Below the pieces are notes generated by a model. It worked only from the letters and a program-made list of their open reading frames with translations, was not told the DNA's origin and made no database searches. Shown here one piece after another: positions 1-9,029 of a DNA stretch of 64,000 bases (position 1 is its first letter; each line of letters starts with the position of its first letter). The DNA comes from Ectopseudomonas mendocina (GTDB taxonomy: Bacteria > Pseudomonadota > Gammaproteobacteria > Pseudomonadales > Pseudomonadaceae). Both the position numbers and the translations under genes were made by a program. The stretch covers positions 1-64,000 of the forward strand of contig NZ_SCFY01000009.1 of NCBI RefSeq assembly GCF_007049795.1. The letters run 5' to 3'.

Positions 1-70
1 ACCTCTTTTCTACCGCTTTCGATCCATTCGACCGAACCACCAACAGGACCAAACCACCACCCTGTCGACC

Positions 71-105
71 GGCGCGCATTCTACACGCCAGATCCAGTTT
101 TGCAA
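71..105 (-). promoter_or_regulatory. Stable-RNA promoter (proximal)
   Basis: On the minus strand a TTGCAA -35 box (100-105) and a TAGAAT -10 box (78-83) are separated by 16 bp and followed by a GCGCGCC discriminator. A GC-rich discriminator right after the -10 box is typical of growth-rate-controlled rRNA and tRNA promoters. An AT-rich, UP-element-like stretch lies upstream (about 118-147). The transcript would leave the window at position 1, so the RNA gene itself is not visible; an rRNA operon is the likeliest target. Confidence 0.65.
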
Positions 106-168
106 GCCCTTCACTCAACTTAACTTATTGATTAACAAGCAGTTTTTGAAGCGCTTCATCGCTGAAGT

Positions 169-203
169 GGCGCGCATTCTACATGAGCACGACGAGCTGT
201 AAA
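169..203 (-). promoter_or_regulatory. Stable-RNA promoter (distal)
   Basis: This is a second minus-strand promoter with TTTACA (198-203), a 16-bp spacer, TAGAAT (176-181) and the same GCGCGCC discriminator. The -10 plus discriminator block repeats that of the proximal promoter 98 bp away, which gives a tandem arrangement common upstream of rRNA operons. No clear terminator separates it from the CoA-transferase gene that ends at 266 on the same strand. Confidence 0.6.
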
Positions 204-265
204 CCCCTGACGTGCAAATAATTAAGTAAATCGAATCAACTACTCTGCCGACTATATGTAGAAGC

Positions 266-1489
266 TCAGAGAACCCCTGCCTCGCGTAACTCGGCAATCT
301 GCGTTTCACTCATGCCAAGCAACCTCTGCAGCAGGCTATCGGTGTGCTGGCCCAGCAGTGGCGGAGCCGAACGATAGGCCACTGGCGTTGCAGACAGGCG
401 CAGCGGACTGGCGACCTGCGGAGTCCGACTCCCCAGCGCATTGGGCAGATCGAGACGCAGCCCTCGCGCCTTAACCTGAGGGTCGGCGAATACCTGCTGC
501 AGATCATTGATCGGCCCACAGGGCACGCCAGCCTTTTCCAGCAATTCGATCCACTGCGCCGTAGTCTTGAATACCGTGGCCTGGCGCAACAGCGGGATCA
601 ACTCGGCACGATGGGCAACCCGGGCCTTGTTAGTGACAAAGCGCGGGTCATCGGCAAGGTTCGCAATACCCGCCACTTCGCAGAACTTACGGAACTGTCC
701 ATCGTTACCCACCGCAAGGATGAAGTTGCCATCGGCACTGGGGAAATCCTGGTAGGGCACGATATTGGGATGGGCATTGCCCAGGCGCTCGGGTGATACA
801 CCTGTCGTCAGGTAGTTCATGGCTTGGTTGGCCAGGCAGGCGACCTGCACATCAAGCAATGCCACATCTATATGCTGACCTATACCCGATTGCTCACGCT
901 GATTCAGCGCAGCCAGCACACCTACGGTGGCATACAGCCCGGTGAGGATATCGGTCAGGGCCACGCCGACTTTCATCGGTCCGGCACCCTCTTCATCTTC
1001 CGGCCGCCCAGTCAGACTCATCAGACCACCAAGCCCCTGGATCATGAAGTCATAACCAGCGCGTTTGGCATAGGGCCCGGTCTGGCCGAAGCCAGTAATG
1101 GAGCAGTAGATCAGACGCGGGTTGATCGCCTTCAGCGACTCGTAATCCAGGCCATAGGCCGCCAGGCCGCCGACCTTGAAGTTCTCCAGCAGCACATCGC
1201 ACTGCGCGACCAACTCACGCACCAGGCGCTGACCTTCGGGCTGAGTGAAATCGAGAGTCAGCGACTGCTTGTTGCGGTTGGCGCTCTGGAAGTAAGCTGC
1301 CTCACGCGAATCGTTACCCTCGGCATCCTTTATATAGGGAGGCCCCCAATGCCGAGTGTCATCGCCCGAGCCTGGTCGCTCGACCTTTATCACCTCGGCC
1401 CCCAGGTCACCCAGGATCTGCCCGCACCAAGGGCCGGCCAGTACGCGGGACAGATCAAGCACGCGGATATGGGACAGTGCACCGGACAT
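266..1489 (-). CDS. CaiB/BaiF-type (family III) CoA-transferase
   Basis: This 407-residue protein of the family III CoA-transferases probably moves CoA between a donor acyl-CoA and a dicarboxylate such as glutarate. The N-terminus (VLDLSRVLAGPWCGQILGDLGAEVIKVE) shows the family's nucleotide-binding fold, and an invariant Asp is expected near the GYDFMIQGLGGLMSLTG segment. The start at 1489 is chosen over the longer frame to 1522 because GGAG precedes it and because homologues begin near MSGALSHIRVL. The gene lies 56 bp downstream of gcdH on the same strand, as in other pseudomonads, so a role feeding glutaryl-CoA to GcdH is inferred. Family assignment is firm; substrate is not. Confidence 0.88.
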   Translation of the reverse strand: MSGALSHIRVLDLSRVLAGPWCGQILGDLGAEVIKVERPGSGDDTRHWGPPYIKDAEGNDSREAAYFQSANRNKQSLTLDFTQPEGQRLVRELVAQCDVLLENFKVGGLAAYGLDYESLKAINPRLIYCSITGFGQTGPYAKRAGYDFMIQGLGGLMSLTGRPEDEEGAGPMKVGVALTDILTGLYATVGVLAALNQREQSGIGQHIDVALLDVQVACLANQAMNYLTTGVSPERLGNAHPNIVPYQDFPSADGNFILAVGNDGQFRKFCEVAGIANLADDPRFVTNKARVAHRAELIPLLRQATVFKTTAQWIELLEKAGVPCGPINDLQQVFADPQVKARGLRLDLPNALGSRTPQVASPLRLSATPVAYRSAPPLLGQHTDSLLQRLLGMSETQIAELREAGVL

Positions 1490-1545
1490 AAGCTTCTCCG
1501 TAAGGTGCGCCACGCGCACCATGGATCATTGAGAGGCGCGAGCCT

Positions 1546-2724
1546 TCAGAAGAACGCCTGAATGCCGGTCTGAGCACGACCGAGGATCAGCGCATGCACG
1601 TCATGGGTGCCCTCGTAGGTATTGACCACTTCAAGATTGACCAGGTGCCGGGCGATGCCGAACTCGTCGCTGATGCCATTGCCGCCCAGCATGTCGCGCG
1701 CCATGCGGGCGATATCCAGCGCCTTGCCGCAACTGTTGCGCTTCATTATCGAGGTGATCTCCACAGCGGCGGTGCCTTCGTCCTTCATCCGCCCTAAACG
1801 CAGGCAGCCTTGCAGGGCCAGGGTGATCTCGGTCTGCATATCGGCCAGCTTCTTCTGAATCAACTGGTTGGCCGCCAGCGGGCGACCGAACTGATTGCGA
1901 TCGAGCACATACTGGCGCGCGGTGTGCCAGCAGAATTCGGCAGCGCCCAGCGCACCCCAACTGATGCCATAGCGCGCAGAGTTCAGACAGGTGAACGGGC
2001 CGCGCAAGCCACGCACATCCGGGAAGGCGTTCTCTTCAGGGCAGAACACGTTGTCCATGACGATCTCGCCAGTGATCGAGGCGCGCAGGCCGACCTTGCC
2101 GTGAATCGCCGGAGCGGAGAGGCCTTCCCAGCCTTTTTCCAAGACGAAGCCGCGAATTTCACCAGCATCATCCTTGGCCCAAACCACGAAGACATCGGCG
2201 ATCGGGCTATTGGTGATCCACATCTTGCTGCCAGTCAGGCGGTAGCCGCCGTCGACCTTCTTGGCGCGCGTGACCATGGCGCCAGGGTCGGAACCATGGT
2301 TCGGCTCGGTCAGACCGAAGCAACCGATGTATTCGCCACTGGCCAGCTTGGGCAGGTACTTCTGCTTGGTCGCCTCGCTACCGAACTCATTGATCGGCAC
2401 CATCACCAGCGACGACTGCACGCTCATCATCGAGCGGTAACCAGAGTCGATGCGCTCCACTTCTCGCGCGATCAGACCGTAGCACACGTAATTCAGGCCA
2501 CTGCCGCCGTAGGCTTCGGGGATGGTCGCTCCCAGCAAGCCGGTTTCGCCCATCTCACGGAAAATCTTCGGATCGGTCTGCTCATGACGGAAGGCTTCCA
2601 GCACACGCGGCGCCAACTTGTCATCGGCGAACTGCTGGGCGCTGTCGCGCACCATGCGCTCTTCTTCAGTCAGTTGCTGATCCAGCAGCAGCGGGTCGAT
2701 CCAGTTGAAGCTTGCCTTGGCCAT
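1546..2724 (-). CDS. gcdH: Glutaryl-CoA dehydrogenase
   Basis: This 392-residue flavoprotein of the acyl-CoA dehydrogenase family oxidizes and decarboxylates glutaryl-CoA to crotonyl-CoA in lysine, tryptophan and glutarate breakdown. Seen in the sequence: the FAD-binding segment [16 protein letters not shown], the [20 protein letters not shown] segment, and the C-terminal [14 protein letters not shown] segment that carries the catalytic Glu typical of GcdH. Length matches the family. The start at 2724 ([11 protein letters not shown]) is preferred over an extension to 2805, which would run into the promoter region. It is co-directional with the CoA-transferase and divergent from the LysR gene. 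Confidence 0.95.
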   Translation of the reverse strand: MAKASFNWIDPLLLDQQLTEEERMVRDSAQQFADDKLAPRVLEAFRHEQTDPKIFREMGETGLLGATIPEAYGGSGLNYVCYGLIAREVERIDSGYRSMMSVQSSLVMVPINEFGSEATKQKYLPKLASGEYIGCFGLTEPNHGSDPGAMVTRAKKVDGGYRLTGSKMWITNSPIADVFVVWAKDDAGEIRGFVLEKGWEGLSAPAIHGKVGLRASITGEIVMDNVFCPEENAFPDVRGLRGPFTCLNSARYGISWGALGAAEFCWHTARQYVLDRNQFGRPLAANQLIQKKLADMQTEITLALQGCLRLGRMKDEGTAAVEITSIMKRNSCGKALDIARMARDMLGGNGISDEFGIARHLVNLEVVNTYEGTHDVHALILGRAQTGIQAFF

Positions 2725-2903
2725 TACGAGAAACCTCGAAGCAGGGTGTGAGCGGTCGATCCAGCCGACCCGGAATGTCATTGATCCTAGGCCGGCTTCA
2801 GGCAATGGACAAACGCAGATTTTGCACAGACCTGTGCTTTTTCCTCACTTCGAGCTAGCTTAACCAGCCATAAATACCGCTCATGAGTGAGGCTTTCGCA
2901 TCA

Positions 2904-3800
2904 ATGCGTCGCAAGATACCCAGCACTGCGGCCCTGGTCGCCTTCGAGTCGGCCGCTCGCCACCAGAGCTTCACCAAGGCGGCCGATGAGCTCAACCTCA
3001 CGCAGAGTGCGATTTGCCGGCAAATCGGCGGACTGGAGAGCTTTCTCAGTGTGGAACTGTTCCGTCGCTCGCGACGCGGTGTGGTCCTGACCGAAGCGGG
3101 CGTCGCCTACAGCCGCAAGGTGGCGGCACAACTCGATGCCGTGGAGCGCGACACCCTGGCGCTGATGGGCACTCAAGGCACCACCAGCATCGAGCTGGCG
3201 GTGGTGCCGACCTTTGGCACCCAGTGGCTGCTCCCGCGCCTGCGTACCTTTCAGCGCTTGCACCCGGAAGTGACAGTACACCTGACCAACCGTACCCGGC
3301 CCTTCCTGTTCGCCGACACCCACTTCGATGCAGCCATCTATTACGGTGATGCCGAGTGGTCAGGTACCGAGGCCCACTTTCTGATGCACGAACACCTGCT
3401 GCCGGTTTGCAGCCCCGCATTGCTGAGCGATACCCCAGCGACAGTCGAACGCATCGCCGCGCTACCCCTGCTGCAGCAGACCACCCGCCCCTATGCGTGG
3501 CGCCAGTGGTTCGCCGCCCAAGGCATCAGCGTGGCTCGCGACATGACCGGCCCAAGACTGGAACTGTTCTCCATGCTGGCGCAGGCCGCTCAGCATGAAA
3601 TGGGTATTGCACTGATCCCACCCTTCCTGATCCAGCGCGAACTGGAAGAGGGTAGTCTGGTGATTGCCTTCGACCGCGCCGTACCAAACAACGACCGCGC
3701 CTATTACCTGATGGTGCCAGAGCGCAAGGCCGAGTCTGCTGCACTGAAGGCCTTTCGAGACTGGCTTCTGGCCCAGGCCGCCGCCTATCGAGACGCATGA
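2904..3800 (+). CDS. gcdR: LysR-type regulator of glutaryl-CoA dehydrogenase
   Basis: This LysR-family activator of about 298 residues has an N-terminal winged helix-turn-helix (AFESAARHQSFTKAADELNLTQ followed by SAICRQIGGLE) and a C-terminal effector domain resembling GcvA-type regulators. It is transcribed divergently from gcdH across a roughly 160-bp gap, the classical layout for an autoregulated LysR activator, so control of gcdH and the CoA-transferase in response to glutarate or a related compound is inferred. The frame also offers an ATG at 2883, but a GAGG sequence sits upstream of the 2904 start. Confidence 0.85.
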   Translation: MRRKIPSTAALVAFESAARHQSFTKAADELNLTQSAICRQIGGLESFLSVELFRRSRRGVVLTEAGVAYSRKVAAQLDAVERDTLALMGTQGTTSIELAVVPTFGTQWLLPRLRTFQRLHPEVTVHLTNRTRPFLFADTHFDAAIYYGDAEWSGTEAHFLMHEHLLPVCSPALLSDTPATVERIAALPLLQQTTRPYAWRQWFAAQGISVARDMTGPRLELFSMLAQAAQHEMGIALIPPFLIQRELEEGSLVIAFDRAVPNNDRAYYLMVPERKAESAALKAFRDWLLAQAAAYRDA

Positions 3801-4096
3801 TCATCGCCAGAGCACGATCTCTTTAAGCTCAATGTAAATAGATACGCCCAAAATCAGAACACGTAGCAAGAAAACAGTCACGCTACAAAGATTTTCCGGG
3901 AAAAGTGCATAGAAACCACTACTTTCGGGCTATAGCACTATTTTGAACAGATCGTTCGTTACTCTCCACACGCCTCCCGATTCGACCAGCGGTCATCCTG
4001 TGCGTGACTGCCTATATCGCCCTACAAGCTGCGCGGAACCTGCTGCCAGCCTTAACCTACGCGGGCTACGGACAGTATAAAAATCCCTCATAGACC

Positions 4097-4123
4097 CATT
4101 ACTTGTAGTAATGCTTTTTTTTT
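4097..4123 (+). terminator. Hairpin with T-run in the pnt upstream region
   Basis: The 467-bp gap from 3801 to 4267 holds no convincing gene. Within it CATTAC and GTAATG flank a five-base loop and are followed by CTTTTTTTTT, an intrinsic-terminator-like structure. A TATAAA box with TTAACC upstream lies only about 20 bp before the hairpin. It could end the LysR transcript or act as a leader attenuator for pntAA, which starts 145 bp downstream. The stem is short and A/T-rich, so strength is uncertain. Confidence 0.4.
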
Positions 4124-4267
4124 ACTCCATAACTTCTTGTAAGGGTTTGCGTTCGATTGCACAATCGCCGCGCTCGCCACTTACGGCGGGTTATGTGCTG
4201 ATCCCCAATCGCCGGCGCGCCAGCGCAGTGCCCCGGTTCACAAAAAAGATCACGCAGGAGATTAGAA

Positions 4268-5389
4268 GTGCACATCGGTGTTCCTCTCGAAACCCATGCC
4301 GGGGAGACGCGGGTTGCCGCGACCCCAGAGACCATCAAGAAGCTGGTCGGCCAAGGTCATCAGGTGACCGTCCAGGCCGGCGCGGGCATCAGCGCCAGCA
4401 TTCCAGACAGCGCTTACGAGGCTGCTGGCGCGACCATTGGCAACGACTCTGCCGCGTTTGGCGCAGACCTCGTGCTCAAGGTGGTCGCACCAACCGACGC
4501 CGAGCTCGCTCATATGAGAGCCGGTGCAGTGTTGGTTGGCATGCTCAACCCGTTCTGCAACGAGACCATCGCACGCATGAACGCTCGCGGCGTCACCGCC
4601 TTCGCCCTGGAGGCCGCACCGCGCACCTCTCGAGCGCAGAGCCTGGACGTACTGAGTTCGCAGGCCAATATCGCCGGCTACAAGGCCGTGCTGCTGGCAG
4701 CCCATCACTATCCACGCTTCATGCCGATGCTGATGACTGCTGCCGGTACCGTTAAGGCCGCGCGTATTTTGATTCTCGGTGCCGGTGTTGCCGGTCTGCA
4801 GGCCATCGCCACGGCCAAGCGCCTGGGCGCGGTGATCGAGGCCTCCGACGTGCGCCCGGCAGTCAAAGAGCAGATCGAGTCGCTCGGCGCCAAGTTCGTC
4901 GACGTACCGTTCGAGACCGACGAGGAACGTGAGTGCGCGCAAGGCGTGGGCGGCTATGCCCGGCCGATGCCGCAGTCCTGGATGGAGCGTCAGGCCAAGG
5001 CCGTGCACGAACGCGCCAAGCAGGCCGATATCGTCATTACCACTGCACTGATTCCGGGCCGCAAAGCGCCGACGCTACTCCATGAGAGCACAGTGGCCGA
5101 AATGAAGCCCGGCTCCGTGGTCATCGACCTGGCCGCCGCACAGGGCGGCAACTGCCCGCTGACCGAAGCCGACAAGGTGGTGGTCAAGCATGGCGTGACC
5201 TTCGTCGGCCACACCAACCTGGCTGCATTGGTTCCGGCAGACGCTTCCGCCCTGTACGCACGCAACCTGCTGGACTTCCTCAAGCTCGTGATCGACAAGG
5301 AAGGCCAGTTCCAGCTCAACCTCGAAGACGACATCGTCGCGGCCTGCCTGATGTGCAATGCCGGCGAAGTCGTGCGCAAGAACGGCTAA
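4268..5389 (+). CDS. pntAA: NAD(P) transhydrogenase alpha subunit, domain I (PntAA)
   Basis: This 373-residue soluble NAD(H)-binding half of the alpha subunit is a Rossmann-fold protein that transfers hydride between NADH and NADP+ coupled to proton flow. It starts [23 protein letters not shown] and carries the NAD-binding segment [24 protein letters not shown] followed by VIEASDVRP. The alanine-dehydrogenase/PNT N- and C-terminal domains are complete. As in many bacteria other than E. coli, the membrane part of the alpha subunit is encoded by a separate downstream gene (5401). A GGAG ribosome site precedes the start. Confidence 0.96.
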   Translation: MHIGVPLETHAGETRVAATPETIKKLVGQGHQVTVQAGAGISASIPDSAYEAAGATIGNDSAAFGADLVLKVVAPTDAELAHMRAGAVLVGMLNPFCNETIARMNARGVTAFALEAAPRTSRAQSLDVLSSQANIAGYKAVLLAAHHYPRFMPMLMTAAGTVKAARILILGAGVAGLQAIATAKRLGAVIEASDVRPAVKEQIESLGAKFVDVPFETDEERECAQGVGGYARPMPQSWMERQAKAVHERAKQADIVITTALIPGRKAPTLLHESTVAEMKPGSVVIDLAAAQGGNCPLTEADKVVVKHGVTFVGHTNLAALVPADASALYARNLLDFLKLVIDKEGQFQLNLEDDIVAACLMCNAGEVVRKNG

Positions 5390-5400
5390 GGAGTAGGGAC

Positions 5401-5715
5401 ATGGATCTGATTTCCGACGGCATCTACAACCTGATCATCTTCGTGCTCGCCATCTATGTCGGCTACCACGTGGTGTGGAACGTCACCCCGGCCCTGCACA
5501 CCCCGCTGATGGCCGTGACCAACGCCATTTCCGCCATCGTGATCGTCGGCGCCATGCTGGCCGCCGCGCTCACCGTCACCCCACTGGGCAAGACCATGGG
5601 CACCCTGGCCGTGGCACTGGCCGCAGTCAACGTGTTTGGGGGCTTCCTGGTCACCCGACGCATGCTGGAAATGTTCAAGAAGAAAGCGCCCAAGGCGCCT
5701 GTGGAGAAACAATGA
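5401..5715 (+). CDS. pntAB: NAD(P) transhydrogenase alpha subunit, membrane domain (PntAB)
   Basis: This 104-residue membrane protein has three hydrophobic segments (roughly residues 10-27, 38-58 and 63-85) and a lysine-rich C-terminus. It supplies the alpha-side transmembrane helices of the proton channel. It begins 11 bp after the pntAA stop, behind a GGAG site. Its stop overlaps the pntB start as ATGA, indicating translational coupling. Confidence 0.95.
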   Translation: MDLISDGIYNLIIFVLAIYVGYHVVWNVTPALHTPLMAVTNAISAIVIVGAMLAAALTVTPLGKTMGTLAVALAAVNVFGGFLVTRRMLEMFKKKAPKAPVEKQ

Positions 5716-7154
5716 CCATGAGCATGAACCTGATCACTGTTCTCTACCTCGTCGCCTCGGTGTGCTTCATCCAGGCGCTCAAGGGCCTGTCGCACCCGAC
5801 CACGTCGCGGCGCGGCAACCTGTTCGGCATGATTGGCATGGCCATCGCCGTGCTGACCACCGTAGGCCTGATCTACAAACTCGGCAGCGAGTTGGCCGTT
5901 CAGGGCCTGGGCTTCGTCATCGTCGGCCTGCTGGTCGGCGGCAGTGTCGGCACCATCATGGCCAAGCGCGTCGAGATGACCAAGATGCCGGAACTGGTCG
6001 CTTTCATGCACAGCATGATCGGCCTGGCAGCCGTGTTCATCGCCATTGCCGCTGTCGTCGAGCCGCAGTCGCTGGGCATCGTCGCCGCACTGGGTGATGC
6101 GATTCCATCCGGTAACCGCCTGGAGCTGTTCCTCGGCGCCGCCATCGGTGCCATCACCTTCTCCGGTTCGGTGATCGCCTTCGGCAAGCTGTCGGGCAAG
6201 TACAAGTTCCGCCTGTTCCAAGGCGCGCCTGTCGTGTTCAAGGGGCAACACCTGGTCAACCTGGTGATCGGCCTGGCGATTCTCGGCCTGGGCCTGCACT
6301 ACACCTTCACCGGTGACATCACGGCCTTCGTTGTGCTGGTAGCCCTGGCTTTCGTGATCGGCGTACTGATCATCATCCCTATCGGTGGCGCCGATATGCC
6401 AGTGGTGGTGTCGATGCTCAACAGCTACTCGGGCTGGGCCGCCGCCGGTATCGGCTTCTCGCTGAACAACTCGATGCTGATCGTCGCAGGTTCCCTGGTC
6501 GGTTCTTCGGGCGCCATCCTCTCGTACATCATGTGCAAGGCGATGAACCGTTCGTTCTTCAACGTCATCCTCGGTGGCTTCGGTGCCGATGCTGATGCCG
6601 GTGCTGCTGGCGGCAGCCAGGAACAGCGCAGCGTCAAATCGGGCTCTTCCGACGACGCCGCCTTCCTGCTGACCAACGCCGACACCGTGGTCATCGTGCC
6701 CGGCTACGGCCTGGCCGTGGCCCGCGCCCAGCACGCACTGATGGAACTGGCCGAGAAACTGACCCACCGTGGCGTGACCGTTAAGTACGCGATCCACCCG
6801 GTCGCCGGCCGCATGCCAGGTCACATGAACGTCCTGCTGGCCGAAGCCGAGGTGCCTTACGAGCAGGTGTTCGAGATGGAGGACATCAACTCCGAGTTCG
6901 GTCAGACCGACGTGGTGCTGGTGCTCGGCGCCAACGACGTGGTCAACCCGGCAGCGAAGAACGATCCGAAGTCGCCGATCGCCGGCATGCCGATCCTCGA
7001 GGCGTACAAAGCCAAGACCGTGATCGTCAACAAGCGCTCGATGGCCAGCGGCTACGCCGGCCTAGACAACGAACTGTTCTACATGGACAAAACCATGATG
7101 GTCTTCGGCGATGCCAAGAAGGTCATCGAAGACATGGTCAAAGCCGTGGAATAA
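5712..7154 (+). CDS. pntB: NAD(P) transhydrogenase beta subunit (PntB)
   Basis: This 480-residue beta subunit has an N-terminal membrane region of about nine hydrophobic segments (to about residue 280) and a C-terminal NADP(H)-binding domain III. Domain III is recognizable by [18 protein letters not shown], the [18 protein letters not shown] loop and [14 protein letters not shown]. It completes the proton-translocating transhydrogenase with PntAA and PntAB. The first ATG (5712) overlaps the pntAB stop; a second in-frame ATG at 5718 is a possible alternative. Transcription ends at a strong hairpin just downstream. Confidence 0.96.
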   Translation: MTMSMNLITVLYLVASVCFIQALKGLSHPTTSRRGNLFGMIGMAIAVLTTVGLIYKLGSELAVQGLGFVIVGLLVGGSVGTIMAKRVEMTKMPELVAFMHSMIGLAAVFIAIAAVVEPQSLGIVAALGDAIPSGNRLELFLGAAIGAITFSGSVIAFGKLSGKYKFRLFQGAPVVFKGQHLVNLVIGLAILGLGLHYTFTGDITAFVVLVALAFVIGVLIIIPIGGADMPVVVSMLNSYSGWAAAGIGFSLNNSMLIVAGSLVGSSGAILSYIMCKAMNRSFFNVILGGFGADADAGAAGGSQEQRSVKSGSSDDAAFLLTNADTVVIVPGYGLAVARAQHALMELAEKLTHRGVTVKYAIHPVAGRMPGHMNVLLAEAEVPYEQVFEMEDINSEFGQTDVVLVLGANDVVNPAAKNDPKSPIAGMPILEAYKAKTVIVNKRSMASGYAGLDNELFYMDKTMMVFGDAKKVIEDMVKAVE

Positions 7155-7170
7155 GCCCTGACCAGTCAGA

Positions 7171-7205
7171 CAGGAAACCCGGCCATGCGCCGGGTTTCCT
7201 GTTTA
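7171..7205 (+). terminator. Rho-independent terminator of the pnt operon
   Basis: A perfect 12-bp stem (7171-7182 with 7190-7201) closes a seven-base loop and is followed by TTTAT. It begins 17 bp after the pntB stop codon. Confidence 0.88.
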
Positions 7206-7260
7206 TGAAGCCAGCAAAAAAGCTGATTTTCAGGTCAATCATCGCAACAGATCAATTCCA

Positions 7261-7361
7261 AACTGTACTGCTTTAAATGCCAAGATAAATGGGTTGCACC
7301 TAGTGAATAATCTCGCCTAAAACGGTTGCACCCAGTCTTTTCACTTATGGACAGTACAGTT
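7261..7361. promoter_or_regulatory. Paired CAGTACAGTT sites and GGTTGCACC repeats upstream of DUF1127 gene
   Basis: The 358-bp gap 7155-7512 holds the pnt terminator and then this block. AACTGTACTG (7261-7270) is the exact reverse complement of CAGTACAGTT (7352-7361), and GGTTGCACC occurs twice (7292-7300 and 7324-7332). A third CAGTACAGTT lies at 7833-7842 in front of the second DUF1127 gene. The shared location suggests operator sites for one regulator; MocR-type GntR regulators often control DUF1127 genes, but none is encoded nearby. Confidence 0.4.
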
Positions 7362-7512
7362 ATATCGATTCCTGACCGAACAGTTACAAAGCAACCTATC
7401 TAATAGCACAACAATTTCATTCAGCTGTGACTACTGAGCCATCACTGCGCTCGGGATAATTTGCCCATCGAAAGCAAACACCAGCGCCGCCACAAGCGGA
7501 AGGATGCCCACC

Positions 7513-7728
7513 ATGGAACGTACCCTCAGTTCCGCCCTGCTCCAAACCCACAGTGCTGCCAGCGACAAATCGGCCTGGCTGCTCCGCGCTATCGCCACCC
7601 TCAGCCTGTGGCAGCGCCGCATCGTCAGCCGTCGTCAACTGGCTCGACTGGATGCCCGCCTGCTCGCTGACGCCGGCATCAGTGAAAATCAGCGTTACGT
7701 CGAACTGCAGAAGCCGTTCTGGCGTTAA
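7513..7728 (+). CDS. DUF1127 (YjiS-like) small protein
   Basis: This 71-residue, arginine-rich protein has the DUF1127 core near its C-terminus: WQRRIVSRRQLARLDARLLA then DAGIS. The family consists of short basic proteins; some alphaproteobacterial members bind RNA or affect stress and phosphate responses, but the function here is unknown. The chosen start (ATG at 7513) is preferred over an ATG at 7504 because of its spacing to AAGGA at 7499-7503. The gene is monocistronic, ending at a hairpin (7769-7797), and resembles the next gene, suggesting a local duplication. Confidence 0.75.
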   Translation: MERTLSSALLQTHSAASDKSAWLLRAIATLSLWQRRIVSRRQLARLDARLLADAGISENQRYVELQKPFWR

Positions 7729-7768
7729 CTCCCTCGCTTTGCTCCATCCCAAGTTGGGATCTTCTGAG

Positions 7769-7804
7769 AGCCCCACCGTCTCTGCTGCGGTGGGGCTTTC
7801 GTTT
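7769..7804 (+). terminator. Rho-independent terminator after first DUF1127 gene
   Basis: A perfect 10-bp stem, AGCCCCACCG (7769-7778) with CGGTGGGGCT (7788-7797), closes a nine-base loop and is followed by TTCGTTTT. Confidence 0.85.
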
Positions 7805-7832
7805 TATCTGCAACAGTCATCGCCCGAGCGAG

Positions 7833-7842
7833 CAGTACAGTT
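7833..7842 (+). promoter_or_regulatory. CAGTACAGTT site upstream of second DUF1127 gene
   Basis: This decamer is identical to 7352-7361 upstream of the first DUF1127 gene and lies about 110 bp before the second one. Repetition at both paralogues suggests a common operator. Confidence 0.35.
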
Positions 7843-7952
7843 GTCATAAAACCGCCACTGCGCCCGCACAATTCCCCCCGGTTGTATCTGCTCGTTTACG
7901 AGTGCTTGCGAGACCATGAGCTGCCACCCTTGTCTCTCGACAGGAGAACGCC

Positions 7953-8156
7953 ATGGGCCGCACTCACGAACAATTCTCGCGCCCTGCACACAACAAGCCC
8001 CTGCACTGGCTCGGTTTCTACTCGACGCTGCGTCACTGGCAACGCAACCGCCGGACACGTCGGCAGCTTGCCTTGCTCAATGAGCAACAACTGGCTGACG
8101 CCGGCATCAGCACAGCTCAGCGCGAGCAGGAACTGGCCAAGCCCTTCTGGCGCTGA
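7953..8156 (+). CDS. DUF1127 (YjiS-like) small protein, second copy
   Basis: This 67-residue basic protein has the DUF1127 core (LRHWQRNRRTRRQLALLNEQ then QLADAGIS) and ends KPFWR, like the 71-residue paralogue at 7513. A clear AGGAG site precedes ATG 7953. Tandem DUF1127 genes with their own upstream regions and the same CAGTACAGTT motif point to duplication with shared control. Molecular function is unknown. Confidence 0.75.
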   Translation: MGRTHEQFSRPAHNKPLHWLGFYSTLRHWQRNRRTRRQLALLNEQQLADAGISTAQREQELAKPFWR

Positions 8157-8239
8157 GCCAGCGATGGAGCTGGGAATGCCGTTGGGCTAAGCTGCGGATG
8201 CGGGCAGAACAGCGTCCCGCCCTACCGGAGTTACCCCAT

Positions 8240-8563
8240 ATGCACCTGAAGAAATCCCTGATTGCAGCGCTTCTTTCATTAGGGCTGGCAGGCACCGCCT
8301 GCGCCAGCAGCCTGGTCGCGACCACTGATACCCTGGGAGCAGCCTTGGCCGGCACCGTCGAGGGCACATCGGACGCGACCAGCTCGCTGCGCGACATGAA
8401 ACAGCTGCGCGCGGCCCGTGATGACGCCGCCAGTTTCGTCGCCAGTGATGGGGCGATCCGCAGCGCGCGGCTCGAGGCGGCCCTGGCGTATATCCGCCGT
8501 CACGATGGCGAGCTGGCAACAGCGGATGACTTGGCTCTGGCTCAGGCCATCCTCAGTCTGTGA
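8240..8563 (+). CDS. DUF2388 family secreted protein
   Basis: This 107-residue protein has a signal peptide (MHLKKSLIAALLSLGLAGTA, predicted cut near ACASS). The mature part carries the family pattern of TSSLRDMK, ARDDAASFVAS and a short C-terminal LALAQAILSL. DUF2388 proteins are nearly confined to pseudomonads and have no known function. A GGAG site precedes the start. A second, similar copy lies 145 bp downstream, followed by the DUF4105 gene, so the three probably form one envelope-related unit. Confidence 0.78.
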   Translation: MHLKKSLIAALLSLGLAGTACASSLVATTDTLGAALAGTVEGTSDATSSLRDMKQLRAARDDAASFVASDGAIRSARLEAALAYIRRHDGELATADDLALAQAILSL

Positions 8564-8708
8564 AAACTTTGCACACGTCTACCGATCAGCTCGCTGCTGA
8601 CCGGCGCTGCCTGGCCCCGTAAACTTCGCCTACCTGCCTGGTCGCGGGGAACCGCGCCGGCCTGTCCGCGTCCAATCGTCCGTTCTGCAGTTCTCGGAGC
8701 TACTTATC

Positions 8709-9029
8709 ATGCGTCGTTCATTCGTCATCGCCGTCGCCGCCTGCGCCCTGTTCAGCGGCATCGCCCAGGCACAATCCGTGGTCGCCACCAGTAACATCGT
8801 GGTGCGCGCCCTGGATCGCAGCATCAACTTTACCTCCGACACCACCACCTCGATTCGCGACATGAAAGCCGTGGTACAGGCCCGCGACGACGCCGCCAGC
8901 TTCGTCGCCAGCGCCGGTGAAATTCGCGGTGCACAACTGGAAGCTGCGCTGCAGAGCATTCGCCAGCAACTGCCCGAAGCGCAGAGCGCCAGCGACCTGC
9001 AACTGGCCGAAGCCATTCTCGCTCTGTGA
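8709..9029 (+). CDS. DUF2388 family secreted protein, second copy
   Basis: This 106-residue paralogue of the gene at 8240 has a signal peptide (MRRSFVIAVAACALFSGIAQ, cut near AQAQ), then TTTSIRDMK, ARDDAASFVAS and a C-terminal LQLAEAILAL. Its stop codon overlaps the GTG start of the DUF4105 gene as GTGA, strong evidence of translational coupling. Function is unknown; coupling suggests it assists, or is secreted together with, the DUF4105 protein. Confidence 0.8.
   Translation: MRRSFVIAVAACALFSGIAQAQSVVATSNIVVRALDRSINFTSDTTTSIRDMKAVVQARDDAASFVASAGEIRGAQLEAALQSIRQQLPEAQSASDLQLAEAILAL

Noticed and set aside
4111..4755. 214-codon plus-strand frame overlapping pntAA
   Set aside because: It runs out of frame through pntAA and has no known domain.
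5463..6824. 453-codon minus-strand frame opposite pntAB/pntB
   Set aside because: Composition is histidine/glutamine/glycine-rich as expected for antisense frames of high-GC genes; the sense genes are certain.
7352..7842. CAGTACAGTT sites as LexA boxes
   Set aside because: They lack the CTG-N10-CAG spacing, unlike the true box at 40384-40399.
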